From Marisimplicoccus sp038147335 (GTDB taxonomy: Bacteria; Bacteroidota; Bacteroidia; Flavobacteriales; Flavobacteriaceae), in NCBI GenBank assembly GCA_038147335.1, contig JAYQTK010000002.1, positions 558,001-622,000 of the forward strand: 64,000 nucleotides of DNA. Direction: 5' to 3'. The position numbers and the translations under genes are program-made. Shown in pieces: positions 50,855 through 60,460 of this stretch; the stretch's first letter is position 1; every line of letters begins with the position of its first letter. The notes under the pieces are model-generated. The model did not search any database. It worked only from the letters and a program-made list of their open reading frames with translations, and had not been told where the DNA came from.

Positions 50855-51715
50855 TTGAAAAATTATTTCTTTTTAATATTACTAATAATATCTGGTTGTT
50901 CAGAAATTCCAGAGGATCAAAATTTTGATTCTGCAGAAATTGTCGAGACAGTTGTTTTACCAAAAATTATAAATGAAACTTCTGGACTAGAAATTTTAAA
51001 TGAAGTTTTTATAACTCATAATGATTCTGGCGGAGAGCCAAGTTTGTATTTTTTTAATCTTAATGGTGAGATCATAAATTCTAAAAAACTGGAAGAAGAA
51101 TCTGTTTGGGAAATTTATAATAATGACTGGGAAGATATTACAGCTGATGAAGATTTTATATACATTGCCGACACAGGAAATAATTTTGGCACTAGAGACA
51201 ACCTAAATATTATAAAAGTCAAAATAAGTGATTTCAGTGTTGATAGTAAAATTGATATTTTTTATTCTGATCAAAAGTCTTTTTTTCCTTCTTCAAAACA
51301 TAAATATGATGCAGAAGCTCTATTGATAATAGAGGATAAAATTGCTCTTTTTTCAAAAGATAGAGATTCCCTAAATACAGATCTTTATTTAATCGACAAT
51401 ACGGTAAAAGAAAAACAAGAATTATCAAGTGTTGCAAATTTTAATGTCAATTCATTAATAACTGGTGGAGACTATGATAGTGATACTGGTATTCTAGCTT
51501 TGGTTAGCTACTCATCTAGAGGTGAACAATATTTAATTTTATTTGAAAATTTTAATATTGAAAACCCAAGTTATAACTCATTCAAAAAATATAGTATCCC
51601 TATTGAAAGAGCTCAAATAGAAGCTGTAAAAATTATTAGTAAAAAATTATTTTGGGTTACTTCAGAAGATGAAGGACTTGGAAATCCCTATATGTATAAG
51701 TTAGAAGTAAAATAG
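50855..51715 (+). CDS. Beta-propeller-like lipoprotein of unknown function
   Basis: 286 residues with TTG start, which is 3 bp after the previous stop and gives a proper lipoprotein signal (LILLIISGCSEIP). Then NETSGLEILNEVFITHNDSGGEPSLYFFN, NNDWEDITADEDFIYIADTGNNFGTRDNLNII, YDAEALLIIEDKIALFSKD and IPIERAQIEAVKII. The HNDSGG and DxEDI motifs recur in conserved secreted propeller proteins of Bacteroidota. No enzyme can be named. Same operon as the two preceding genes. Confidence 0.6.
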   Translation: MKNYFFLILLIISGCSEIPEDQNFDSAEIVETVVLPKIINETSGLEILNEVFITHNDSGGEPSLYFFNLNGEIINSKKLEEESVWEIYNNDWEDITADEDFIYIADTGNNFGTRDNLNIIKVKISDFSVDSKIDIFYSDQKSFFPSSKHKYDAEALLIIEDKIALFSKDRDSLNTDLYLIDNTVKEKQELSSVANFNVNSLITGGDYDSDTGILALVSYSSRGEQYLILFENFNIENPSYNSFKKYSIPIERAQIEAVKIISKKLFWVTSEDEGLGNPYMYKLEVK

Positions 51716-51719
51716 AAAA

Positions 51720-51800
51720 AAACGCTCCTAACAAAACCAATTAACAAAAATTCAAAATTAACCTAGCTAAAAAAGGACTAAAAATGACCTAGGAGCGTTT
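51720..51800. repeat. 11-bp perfect inverted repeat enclosing 59 bases
   Basis: AAACGCTCCTA (51720-51730) and TAGGAGCGTTT (51790-51800) are perfect inverted repeats separated by 59 bases. They lie just after the operon end, in a 147-bp gap before a convergent gene. Loop length is too long for a typical terminator; the pair could close a structured RNA or be ends of a small element. The gap holds nothing else I can name. Confidence 0.4.
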
Positions 51801-51862
51801 GTGAATCAACACTATAAAAATAGGTTTATTATTCCTGGTATTTTTTTAAAGAAAAGTTAAAA

Positions 51863-52756
51863 TTATTTAAGATTATAGGTCAAACTAATTTTTAAGAAGG
51901 GGTGTCTTTTAGTTCTTTGATTGTTAGTGTCTTTTGACATTGAATTGTAAGAGGTAAGTATCTGTAAATCTTTAAAATTTTTTTTAAACCCGATTAAAAA
52001 TAAATTTCTAAAATTATTTGACTCCATTACTAAGTTTGCCTTATCATTAAGTAAACTCCCCTCTAGTTTAAAATCATGTAGAAAGTACTCTTGCTTTGTG
52101 CCTATAAAAAAAGAAAACTTTGAATCACCATTAATGATAAAATTATCAGAGAATCCAAACCATGATAGGTCTCCGATAAATAATCCCACCTCTAACCCTG
52201 ACATCATTTGGTATGTACCAAGTCTAGAGTATAATTCAGATGTAATGCTAATATTGTCTTTAATATTAAACCCTTTAAAATAACTTGCTGAGAAATTAAG
52301 CTGAAGCTCCTGAGGCATCTGTGATTCCCATTTAAGATGAGGTAGATTTAAAACTAAGTCATGATATAAATTTTGCATACCTCTTGCTAATGAAGCATCT
52401 CCTGTAATACCAAATTGACCTCCTAAGGAATAGCTTGAATAGTTGGTTAATTTTTTTTGTTTTTGATACTCAAGGTATAAATATCCACTATATGGATAGT
52501 CATATTTATTCGGATCAGACTCATACCTCATAGATGGCGTATAAATTAACTGTCCAATTTTTAATTTATTTAATGAGCTTTTATCATTTTTTGCATTTGG
52601 AGTCATAAGTGTTAGGAAGATTCCACTAGAATAATAAAAATCTCTATCAAAGTACAGATCATTGTCAACATCCAAATTTATCTGCTTTTGTGAAATAGCT
52701 TCATTGGGTAATAAGCAGAATAAAAGTGTTAAAAATGAAAGTATAAGTTTTTTCAA
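51863..52756 (-). CDS. LpxR-like outer-membrane lipid A deacylase family protein (DUF2219)
   Basis: 297 residues with a signal peptide (LTLLFCLLPNEAISQK). N-terminal DVDNDLYFDRDFYYSSGIFLTL matches the LpxR/DUF2219 start (DND, D-R-x-Y-x-S-G). Beta-strand-rich thereafter: LYLEYQKQKKLTNYSSYSLGGQFG, ITGDASLARGMQNLYHDLVL, ELQLNFSASYFKGFN and KISLTYNLK as the closing strand. The family is a 12-stranded barrel that removes 3'-acyl chains from lipid A in Salmonella. Catalytic residues (His, Asn/Asp) are not clear to me, so activity is open. Confidence 0.7.
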   Translation of the reverse strand: MKKLILSFLTLLFCLLPNEAISQKQINLDVDNDLYFDRDFYYSSGIFLTLMTPNAKNDKSSLNKLKIGQLIYTPSMRYESDPNKYDYPYSGYLYLEYQKQKKLTNYSSYSLGGQFGITGDASLARGMQNLYHDLVLNLPHLKWESQMPQELQLNFSASYFKGFNIKDNISITSELYSRLGTYQMMSGLEVGLFIGDLSWFGFSDNFIINGDSKFSFFIGTKQEYFLHDFKLEGSLLNDKANLVMESNNFRNLFLIGFKKNFKDLQILTSYNSMSKDTNNQRTKRHPFLKISLTYNLK

Positions 52757-52797
52757 TTGCGTTAATTTTACTCTAATTTAATATTTTAAAATCTTCT

Positions 52798-53307
52798 ATG
52801 ATTAAAATTGAATTGGCAACGCAGAATGAATTAGATAGAGTTAAGGAAATCGCTGAGGCTTGTGCTAAAAATATGATTGAGAATAATATTTTTCAATGGA
52901 ATGATAAATACCCTAGTAGAGAAATATTTAAAGAAGATATTAAAAATAAATCTTTGTATGTATCAAAGATTAATCAAGAAGTAGTTGGGTGTATAATGTT
53001 TTCATCCTTCAAAGATGATGTTTACAAGACTGTTAATTGGATTACTCAAGATGAATATAATTTATACATTCATAGGTTAGCAGTTCACCCTATTTTTCAA
53101 AAGAGAGGTATAGCAAGAAAAATGATGGATTTTGCTGAAGATTTTGCAAAATCAAATAACTATATATCTATAAGATTAGATACATTTAGTCAAAATCCTA
53201 GAAATAATAAGTTTTATAAATCAAGAGGTTATAATAAATTAGATGATGTCTATTTTCCTAAGCAAAGTGAATTTCCTTTTCACTGCTACGAAAAACTTGT
53301 AGTTTAA
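52798..53307 (+). CDS. GNAT family N-acetyltransferase
   Basis: 169 residues. Acetyl-CoA-binding text: YIHRLAVHPIFQKRGIARKMMDFAEDFA (the R/Q-x-x-G-x-G/A loop), ISIRLDTFSQNPRNNKFYKSRGYNK and HCYEKLVV. N-terminal beta hairpin with VGCIMFSSFKDD. The acceptor cannot be deduced. Its stop codon shares bases with the convergent penicillin-binding protein gene. Confidence 0.8.
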   Translation: MIKIELATQNELDRVKEIAEACAKNMIENNIFQWNDKYPSREIFKEDIKNKSLYVSKINQEVVGCIMFSSFKDDVYKTVNWITQDEYNLYIHRLAVHPIFQKRGIARKMMDFAEDFAKSNNYISIRLDTFSQNPRNNKFYKSRGYNKLDDVYFPKQSEFPFHCYEKLVV

Positions 53308-55589
53308 AATCCTAACTCTTCAAGATCTTTTTTCTTTTTTGAGCTCTCAATATTTAAGTTTTCGCAATCTAATGGAATGTTTACAATTTCAGGGACTGGA
53401 AAGTCTTCTGCAGAAACTCCTAAATCAGGATTTAGATATGCGTTTTTCATATACTGAGCCCAAATTGGTAAAGCCATTGTGGCCCCTTGACCAAAAGCTA
53501 TATCCTCAAAGTGAACAGATCTGTCTTCTCCACCAACCCAAACTCCAGTTACAAGATTAGGAACCATCCCCATAAACCATCCATCACTTTGATTTTGAGT
53601 TGTTCCTGTTTTTCCAGCAATTGAATTCTCAAACGCATAAGGATAACCTGTAATTAAGTTTTTATATATATAATTTGTTTCTTCCAGACCTGAATGTCTT
53701 AGTCTACCTCCAGATCCATATTTTGTTACACCCTCCATTAGATTAAGAGTAACATATGCTGCCTCTTCACTAAGAACATCAGTGGTTTGAGGAATGACCT
53801 CAAATAAGGGAACTCCATTTTTATCTTCAATTCTTGTTATAAAAATTGGCTCTATGTATATACCCTTATTTACAAATGTGCTATAGGCTCCTACCATTTC
53901 ATATAAGCTTATATCTGGTGTTCCTAAAGCTATTGATGGAACTTCTGGTAAATAAGATTTGATACCCATTTTCTTCATTAAAGTCACAACTGGTTTAGGG
54001 CCAACTTGATCCATTAATCTTGCACTAATTGTATTAATTGAGTTTGCTAAAGCATTTTTTAAGTTTCTTGTCTGACCATATTTATCGCTTGAATTTTTGG
54101 GACACCAAGCATCCATATTTCCATGTTTCATAGGTTCTATACAGTAAAGTGCATCTGGAACAGTATAGCATGGAGAGAGTTTTAATTGGTCAATTGCAGT
54201 TGCGTATAAAAAAGGTTTAAAAGTAGAGCCAATCTGCCTTCTTCCTTGTTTTACCTGATCATATTGAAAATGTTTATAATTAAATCCTCCAACCCAAGCT
54301 TTTACATGGCCTGTCTGTGGCTCCATAGACATCATAGATGCTCTTAGATAATATTTATAATATCTTATAGAATCGATAGGTTTCATGATTGTGTCTATCT
54401 CACCATTCCATGAGAAGACTTTCATTGGGGTCTCCACTTGGAACGTTTCCCAAATTTCATCCTCATTTTTTCCGCTTAGTTTCATTTTTCTCCATCTCTC
54501 TGATCGCATTGCAGAAAGTTTTAATAATGTATCTACCTGACCTTCCCTGAGATCCCTAAATGGAGGTGTGGGGTTTTCTTCACTTTCTTTATTTTGATAA
54601 AAAAATTCAGATTGAAGATTTTTCATATGGTCATTTACAGACTGCTCAGCAATCGATTGAAGTCTAGAATCTATCGTAGTATAAATTCTTAGTCCATCTC
54701 TATACAAATTGTACCTTGATCCATCTTCTTTGGGGTTTTCTCTTAACCAGTTATTCATAAACTCTTGTAAGTAAGCTCTAAAATATGTGGCTAATCCTTC
54801 CCTATGAGACTCAGGGGTGTAATCAATATTAAGGGGTAGCATAGACAAAGAATCACGTTCTTTTTTTGTTATCATTTTATTCCTCTCCATCTGCTGGAAT
54901 ACAACATTTCTCCTTTCAATTACAAGTTCTGGTCTTCTAAGAGGGTTATACAATGATGAATTCTTCAACATTCCAATTAACATAGCAGCATCTTCAATAA
55001 GTAAGCTGTCTGGAGTTTTGTTAAAGTAGATTTTTGATGCAGACCTAACACCATCTGCTGTATTATTAAAATCATAGATATTCAAATACATTGCAATTAT
55101 TTCATTTTTGGTATATCTTTTTTCTATTTGAATTGCTAATACCCATTCTTTTGCTTTTTGAAGAACTGCTTGGACAATGTTTCTTGATCTAACTCCAACA
55201 AAAAGTTGTCTAGCTAATTGCTGTGATATTGTGCTTGCCCCACCTCTGGTATTTAAAAAAGCTATCGCTCTTAATGTAGATCTTACATCAATTCCTGGAT
55301 GATCATAAAACCTTTCATCTTCAGTTGCAATAAGAGCATCAACTAAGTTTTTAGGAAGCTCGTTATATGTAATTGGTGTTCTGTTATCATTAAAATAAAA
55401 CTTTCCTAATATTTCTCCATCTGATGATATAATCTGAGTGGCTAAGTTTGTGTTTGGATTTTCGAGTTGTTCAAATTCTGGCATTTCTCCAAACACACCA
55501 TTACCAGCTAGAATGAATAATCCAAAGAATGAAATCATTCCTGTTATTACAGCAAACCACATTAACCTAATTGTGAGTTTTTTTCTCAT
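53304..55589 (-). CDS. mrcA: Class A penicillin-binding protein 1A
   Basis: 761 residues. Single membrane anchor at residues 7-30. Glycosyltransferase GT51 domain with EDERFYDHPGID (catalytic glutamate about residue 90), GGASTISQQLARQLF and KRYTKNEIIAMYLN. Transpeptidase domain with STFK (residues 455-458, catalytic Ser455), SIN (around 517) and KTG (660-662). It polymerises and cross-links peptidoglycan at the periplasmic face. The end is close to TrhO's start but reads away; minus-strand gene cluster with TrhO and the acetyltransferase. Intact. Confidence 0.92.
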   Translation of the reverse strand: MRKKLTIRLMWFAVITGMISFFGLFILAGNGVFGEMPEFEQLENPNTNLATQIISSDGEILGKFYFNDNRTPITYNELPKNLVDALIATEDERFYDHPGIDVRSTLRAIAFLNTRGGASTISQQLARQLFVGVRSRNIVQAVLQKAKEWVLAIQIEKRYTKNEIIAMYLNIYDFNNTADGVRSASKIYFNKTPDSLLIEDAAMLIGMLKNSSLYNPLRRPELVIERRNVVFQQMERNKMITKKERDSLSMLPLNIDYTPESHREGLATYFRAYLQEFMNNWLRENPKEDGSRYNLYRDGLRIYTTIDSRLQSIAEQSVNDHMKNLQSEFFYQNKESEENPTPPFRDLREGQVDTLLKLSAMRSERWRKMKLSGKNEDEIWETFQVETPMKVFSWNGEIDTIMKPIDSIRYYKYYLRASMMSMEPQTGHVKAWVGGFNYKHFQYDQVKQGRRQIGSTFKPFLYATAIDQLKLSPCYTVPDALYCIEPMKHGNMDAWCPKNSSDKYGQTRNLKNALANSINTISARLMDQVGPKPVVTLMKKMGIKSYLPEVPSIALGTPDISLYEMVGAYSTFVNKGIYIEPIFITRIEDKNGVPLFEVIPQTTDVLSEEAAYVTLNLMEGVTKYGSGGRLRHSGLEETNYIYKNLITGYPYAFENSIAGKTGTTQNQSDGWFMGMVPNLVTGVWVGGEDRSVHFEDIAFGQGATMALPIWAQYMKNAYLNPDLGVSAEDFPVPEIVNIPLDCENLNIESSKKKKDLEELGF

Positions 55590-55590
55590 A

Positions 55591-56625
55591 TTAACTTAGC
55601 TTATACTTTAATTTATCAGACCTACCCTTCTTAAAAATTTTATTACTATTATGTTTTCCTTTCCTTAACTTTTTTTGTTCTTCGTATGAAAGCTCAATTA
55701 TATTCACACACTCATCTGAACAACAGTTATTCATTCTTTGTCTGCATTTTTCACACTGAATAAATAGTAAGTGACATGCCTCATTAGAACAGTTAACATG
55801 TGTGTCACATGGTTCTCCACATTGGTGACAGTTAGAAACAATATCGTCTGAAATTCTCTCACCTCTTCTTTCATCAAAAACAAAATTCTTACCAAGAAAA
55901 TTATTCTTCAATTTTTTTTCTTTTACCTGTCTTGAATACTCAATAATACCACCCTCAAGTTGATAGACATTTTTTAAACCTTTATGTTTAAGATAAGCAC
56001 TTGCCTTTTCGCATCTAATCCCACCAGTGCAATACATTAGATAATTTTTTTCAGAACCATTTTTTTCAAGCTCATTATCAATTATCTCAAGTGACTCACG
56101 AAATGTATCCACATTTGGCTTTATTGCTCCTTTGAAAAACCCTATTTCACTTTCATAATGATTTCTCATATCTATACACACCGTATTACTATCATTAAGC
56201 ATTTTATTGAAGTTTTCTGCATCTAGATGTTTTCCAATATTAGTAACATCAAAAGTTTTGTCATCCAAACCATCCGCAACTATTTTTTTTCTGATTTTGA
56301 TCGTAAGTTTTAGAAAAGATTTACTGTAATGTTCAAGTGCAAAATTTAATCTTATTTTATTAAGTGGAATAATATCCTGTAGTGTTTCTTTAAAGTCATT
56401 TATGTTCTCTTTAGGCACGGAAAGCTGGGCATTAATTCCTTCATTTGCAATATATATTCTACCTAAAATATCTAGCTTGGACCATGTCACAAAGAGATGA
56501 TCTCTAAATATTTTTGGATTGCCAAGTTTAAAATATTTATAAAAAGATAAGGTAATTCTCTCTTGAGAATTTTCATCAATGATTCTGGCACGCTCTTCAG
56601 CGCTAAGTTTATTGTACAGTTGCAT
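55591..56625 (-). CDS. trhO: tRNA uridine(34) hydroxylase TrhO (YceA/rhodanese family)
   Basis: 344 residues. N-terminal ferredoxin-like domain, then a rhodanese domain with DMRNHYESEIGFFKGA and catalytic loop CTGGIRC (catalytic Cys199, Cys205), as in TrhO. A C-terminal zinc-like Cys cluster follows: CHQCGEPCDTHVNCSNEACH, CEKCRQRMNNCC, SDEC, seen in the longer Gram-negative TrhO proteins. It hydroxylates U34 of tRNA to ho5U. Starts 2 bp from the penicillin-binding protein start and 24 bp after the acetyltransferase. Intact. Confidence 0.9.
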   Translation of the reverse strand: MQLYNKLSAEERARIIDENSQERITLSFYKYFKLGNPKIFRDHLFVTWSKLDILGRIYIANEGINAQLSVPKENINDFKETLQDIIPLNKIRLNFALEHYSKSFLKLTIKIRKKIVADGLDDKTFDVTNIGKHLDAENFNKMLNDSNTVCIDMRNHYESEIGFFKGAIKPNVDTFRESLEIIDNELEKNGSEKNYLMYCTGGIRCEKASAYLKHKGLKNVYQLEGGIIEYSRQVKEKKLKNNFLGKNFVFDERRGERISDDIVSNCHQCGEPCDTHVNCSNEACHLLFIQCEKCRQRMNNCCSDECVNIIELSYEEQKKLRKGKHNSNKIFKKGRSDKLKYKLS

Positions 56626-56649
56626 GCTATACTAATATAGACTGCAAAA

Positions 56650-57213
56650 TTACAACTTTTTAATAACCTTACATGGATTCCCGTATGCTAACACATTATT
56701 TGGTATATCGTTTAAAACGAGACTGCCTGCTCCAATTGTACTATTACTCCCTATTGTTACTCCTTGACATATTGATGAATTACCTCCAATCCACACGTTA
56801 TCTCCAACCTTTATAGGAAGAGCAGTTGTTACGTATTCTCCATTAGGTTTTATTCTTTCATTATGTTTAAGAGGGTGGGAAGGGGTGTAAAAATGGACTC
56901 CAGGGCCTATTAAAACATTTGAGCCTATTTCTATTTTATTATTATCAATAAAAACACAATTAAAATTAATAAAAGTGTTTTTACCAATAGAAATGTTAGT
57001 CCCATAGTCACAATAAAATGGAGATTCAATCCAAACTCCGTCATCAATTTTTCCTAAAAGATTTTCAAGAATACTAAATCTTCTGTTAACGTTATCTGAT
57101 GTAATTAAGTTTAACTCCTTAAGTGATTTTCTACAATCTTTATGAAGTTTAATAAGCTCTGGGTCTCTTGCATAATAAGTTTGACCCGATAACATTTTTT
57201 CTTTTTCAGTCAT
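56650..57213 (-). CDS. Maltose O-acetyltransferase-like hexapeptide acetyltransferase
   Basis: Start MTEKEKMLSGQTYYARDPEL, the usual beginning of this family, is used here; a longer reading would overlap the upstream peptidase gene by 32 bp, whereas this one overlaps it by 8 bp. Then IGKNTFINFNCVFID, IGSNVLIGPGVHFYTPSHPLKHNER (catalytic His in the SHPL motif), VGDNVWIGGNSSICQGVTIGSNSTIGAG and a terminal NPCKVIKKL. 187 residues of left-handed beta helix. Acetyl-CoA donor; acceptor is a sugar but not known. Intact. Confidence 0.85.
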   Translation of the reverse strand: MTEKEKMLSGQTYYARDPELIKLHKDCRKSLKELNLITSDNVNRRFSILENLLGKIDDGVWIESPFYCDYGTNISIGKNTFINFNCVFIDNNKIEIGSNVLIGPGVHFYTPSHPLKHNERIKPNGEYVTTALPIKVGDNVWIGGNSSICQGVTIGSNSTIGAGSLVLNDIPNNVLAYGNPCKVIKKL

Positions 57214-58537
57214 TAAGTCCTGCTTGCTTAGGTCCAACTAATAACAACTCGGTTTGTCTACCTTTAATATATCTAAATCCATCTTCACCAAAAAATCCTG
57301 GAACTTCAAGCATAATTCTAATGTCCTTTTCCCATTCTTGAATATATACTGTGGTGTTTAACTCAATCGCATAAGCAGTATTATATTGAAGAGGATAGTC
57401 TCCAGTGAAAGGTACTCCACCTTGCGAATCCCACATACCTAGGGTTGTTCCTGCTGAATGCCCATAAGTTCCTAGTGGGTGAGTATATATAGAAGGTCTT
57501 AATCCTTCAGCTCTTCCCTGCTCTAACGATTTTTTTAAAATTTCGTTTCCAGTAGCCCCAAGCTTAAAATTACTTGTAAAAATATCTTGTACTCTGTTTC
57601 CTTCATTCATTGCTTCCACAAGAAAATCAGGAGGGGCTATCTCACCTGGTTTTAATACATATGCTAATTCTTGTGTGTCCGTATTTAATGTTAAATAAGA
57701 AATCCCAAAGTCACAATGAAGCAAATCCCCAGGTTGAATTATATCAAATTTTGATTTATTATCAAAAGCATACAAATCACTATTATCTTTTCTTTGAACA
57801 TCCACAGTTGGATGAAACCATGTGTCTAGTCCCAGCTCTAAAACTTTTTCTCTCATCCACCAAACGACATCATCAGTTGATGTAATACCAGGTGTTATAA
57901 CTTTAGTTGAAAATGCTTCTCTAATAATTGCACTGCTTATTTCTACTAATTGAGAAAACACAGTCATCTCTAATTCAGTTCTGGTCTCAATCCAAGCTAT
58001 TGCAAGATCCTCAGCTGACACAACCCTTTTTTTGAGTTTTTGAGGTAAAACATTATATAATTGATCGAAATGATATTTGCTTAAACCATCTGCCAAAGAT
58101 TCATAACTTGATGTATTGATCCCAATTTTTTTTGGATTCTTACTTACTATATAATCTTTAAGAGCCTCCCATTGATTTGGTTGCTCATCCTTATTCCATA
58201 TTGACGGAATGTTATCCCCAAATGCGTATCTAGCTATTGCAACTGATTCAAATTCTTTAGTTTTTGAATCCAAAGAAAAAACAATGATAGTTGTCCTTCT
58301 TGCATTAAGCCATGTTGGAGGAAGCATAGTTTTAATTATTGGATCTTCATTGTATTCTCTTGCAATTAATACCCACATATCAATTCCGGTTTTTTCCATA
58401 AGTTTTGGAAGTAAATTGTTGAATCTATCTTTTTGTAGCTTATTAATAAACTCGGCTCTTTCTTTGAGTGGAAGGATATCTTGAGAGTTAAGATTTGTAA
58501 TAAATAGTATCGATATAATTATTAATATTTTTCTCAT
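57206..58537 (-). CDS. Secreted M24 family metallopeptidase (Xaa-Pro aminopeptidase/creatinase-like)
   Basis: 443 residues with a signal peptide (MRKILIIISILFITNLNSQD). Creatinase-like N-terminal domain (LLPKLMEKTGIDMWVLIAREYNEDPIIK). M24 domain: HCDFGISYLTLNTDTQ (two Asp ligands), HPLGTYGHSAGTTLG (His), YAIELNTTV (Glu) and IMLEVPGFFGEDGF (Glu). All five metal ligands are present. Likely an exported peptidase or dipeptidase. Its 3' end overlaps the acetyltransferase by 8 bp. Confidence 0.85.
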   Translation of the reverse strand: MRKILIIISILFITNLNSQDILPLKERAEFINKLQKDRFNNLLPKLMEKTGIDMWVLIAREYNEDPIIKTMLPPTWLNARRTTIIVFSLDSKTKEFESVAIARYAFGDNIPSIWNKDEQPNQWEALKDYIVSKNPKKIGINTSSYESLADGLSKYHFDQLYNVLPQKLKKRVVSAEDLAIAWIETRTELEMTVFSQLVEISSAIIREAFSTKVITPGITSTDDVVWWMREKVLELGLDTWFHPTVDVQRKDNSDLYAFDNKSKFDIIQPGDLLHCDFGISYLTLNTDTQELAYVLKPGEIAPPDFLVEAMNEGNRVQDIFTSNFKLGATGNEILKKSLEQGRAEGLRPSIYTHPLGTYGHSAGTTLGMWDSQGGVPFTGDYPLQYNTAYAIELNTTVYIQEWEKDIRIMLEVPGFFGEDGFRYIKGRQTELLLVGPKQAGLND

Positions 58538-58591
58538 AGTTTGGTAAAATATAAATATAAAAAATATTACTTTAGTGATAAATGTATCAAT

Positions 58592-59593
58592 ATGTCTGAA
58601 CAGAAAGATTCTAAGCTAAAAGCACTTAAATTAACACTAGATAAACTAGATAAAACCTACGGAAAGGGCTCAGTAATGAGGCTAGGGGATCAAGAAGTTG
58701 AAAAGGTTGAATCTATTTCTTCAGGCTCAATAGGTATTGATGTTGCTCTTGGAATTGGAGGGTATCCAAAAGGTAGGGTTATTGAAATTTATGGTCCTGA
58801 ATCATCTGGAAAAACGACACTTACACTACATGCAATTGCTGAGTGTCAAAAAGCTGGTGGAATTGCTGCATTTATTGATGCTGAACATGCCTTTGATCGA
58901 TTTTATGCAGAAAAACTTGGAGTTGATTTAGGTGAGTTAGTTATATCTCAACCTGATAATGGAGAGCAGGCACTTGAAATTGCCGATAATTTAATTAGAT
59001 CAGGTGCAGTTGATGCATTAGTTATAGATTCAGTTGCAGCCTTAACACCTAAGAGTGAAATTGAAGGAGAGATGGGAGATTCTAAAATGGGATTACATGC
59101 AAGATTGATGTCTCAAGCTTTGAGAAAACTTACATCGTCTATTAGTAAAACAAATTGTACTGTCTTCTTTATAAATCAATTAAGAGAAAAGATTGGTGTT
59201 ATGTTTGGAAACCCTGAAACTACAACCGGAGGAAATGCTTTAAAGTTTTATGCTTCAGTAAGAATTGATATTAGAAGATCTACTCAATTAAAAGATACAG
59301 AAGGTGGTGTACTAGGAAACAAGACAAGAGTAAAAATTGTCAAAAATAAAGTTGCTCCGCCATTTAAAACTGCAGAGTTTGATATAATGTATGGTGAGGG
59401 AATTTCTAAAACAGGAGAAATTTTAGATATAGGCGTAGAACTTGATATTATTGAAAAAAGCGGATCTTGGTTCAGCTATGGTGGAAGTAAACTTGGCCAA
59501 GGTAGAGACTCTGTAAAATCTATTCTAAAAGACAACCCTGAATTAATGGAAGAGTTAGAGCAAAAAATTCTCGAACAACTTAAGTCAGATTAA
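58592..59593 (+). CDS. recA: Recombinase RecA
   Basis: 333 residues from MSEQKDSKLKAL; earlier in-frame Met codons give an atypical extension, so this start is preferred. Signature DNA-repair ATPase: LDKLDKTYGKGSVMRLGD, Walker A GPESSGKTTL (residues 68-77), IDAEHAFD, DALVIDSVAAL, INQLREKIGVMFGNPETTTGG and KNKVAPPF. It catalyses homologous strand exchange and promotes LexA cleavage where LexA exists. Intact and single copy here. The stop shares its bases with the convergent acyltransferase gene. Confidence 0.97.
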   Translation: MSEQKDSKLKALKLTLDKLDKTYGKGSVMRLGDQEVEKVESISSGSIGIDVALGIGGYPKGRVIEIYGPESSGKTTLTLHAIAECQKAGGIAAFIDAEHAFDRFYAEKLGVDLGELVISQPDNGEQALEIADNLIRSGAVDALVIDSVAALTPKSEIEGEMGDSKMGLHARLMSQALRKLTSSISKTNCTVFFINQLREKIGVMFGNPETTTGGNALKFYASVRIDIRRSTQLKDTEGGVLGNKTRVKIVKNKVAPPFKTAEFDIMYGEGISKTGEILDIGVELDIIEKSGSWFSYGGSKLGQGRDSVKSILKDNPELMEELEQKILEQLKSD

Positions 59594-60372
59594 GCTAATA
59601 TTTTTTTCCACTTTTCAGTTGCTTTAATAGCAGCCTTTCTTGGATCATTTTCTAATTCGACCTTAATTGTATCGAAGGCCTTTTTGGTAAGCATTGGAAT
59701 ATCTTCTTCTTTAAGCCCATCAACATTAATCTTGTCTAAAACTTTAACTCTTAATTTTCCAAGTGATCCAAACTTAGGGTACCAAGGATGTTTTAATTTT
59801 AAATCATAAAATACAAGAGGAATAATTGGTAGATTATTATCAATCGCAATTTTGAAAGCACCTCTTTTAAAATCAGCCAGAAGGATAGTATCATCCAGAT
59901 AATGAGATTCAGGAAAAATACAAACATTATATCCGCGTTTTAACATCTCATTAGCCTTTCCATAAACTTCAAACCTACTTTTAGGGTCTGATCTGTCTAC
60001 CATTATTGCAGCCCTTTTGTATATATAACCAAAAAGTGGAATACTATATAGCTCCTTCTTGCCAACAAACATAAATGGTTTTTTATTTGCAATAAGCATT
60101 AAAAAAACATCCATATGGCTTGAGTGATTTGCAATTATAAGGCAATTTGTTTCTGATTTTAATTTGTCTTTATTTTCAACTTCAACATAATAGCCGCTGC
60201 CATGTAAAACAATTCTTGCCCATATGTTCCTAGCAATCCAGAACAATTTCGTATAAGCTTTAGGAAGTAGAAGAACTATTACTAAAAATGGGAAGTATAA
60301 AACAACTTGAATACCAGCTAGAAAATAGAACCAGGTCTGAAGCCATATTTTAAGTAATAGTCTTTTTATCAT
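59590..60372 (-). CDS. plsC: 1-acyl-sn-glycerol-3-phosphate acyltransferase (PlsC)
   Basis: 260 residues. N-terminal membrane helices (WFYFLAGIQVVLYFPFLVIVLLL), then the acyltransferase motif NHSSHMD (H83, D88), GKKELYSIPLFGYI, YNVCIFPESHYLDD, KRGAFKIAIDNNLPIIPLVFYD. HX4D and FPE motifs define the family. It adds the second acyl chain in phospholipid synthesis at the inner membrane. Intact. Tail-to-tail with recA, sharing stop bases. Confidence 0.88.
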   Translation of the reverse strand: MIKRLLLKIWLQTWFYFLAGIQVVLYFPFLVIVLLLPKAYTKLFWIARNIWARIVLHGSGYYVEVENKDKLKSETNCLIIANHSSHMDVFLMLIANKKPFMFVGKKELYSIPLFGYIYKRAAIMVDRSDPKSRFEVYGKANEMLKRGYNVCIFPESHYLDDTILLADFKRGAFKIAIDNNLPIIPLVFYDLKLKHPWYPKFGSLGKLRVKVLDKINVDGLKEEDIPMLTKKAFDTIKVELENDPRKAAIKATEKWKKILA

Positions 60373-60460
60373 GTCCTAATCTTTGACATTATTAATCAAA
60401 GGTAAAAGGTATTTTGTTTCAACATAGAAAAAAAATATCTTTGTTTAGAAAAATTCATTC

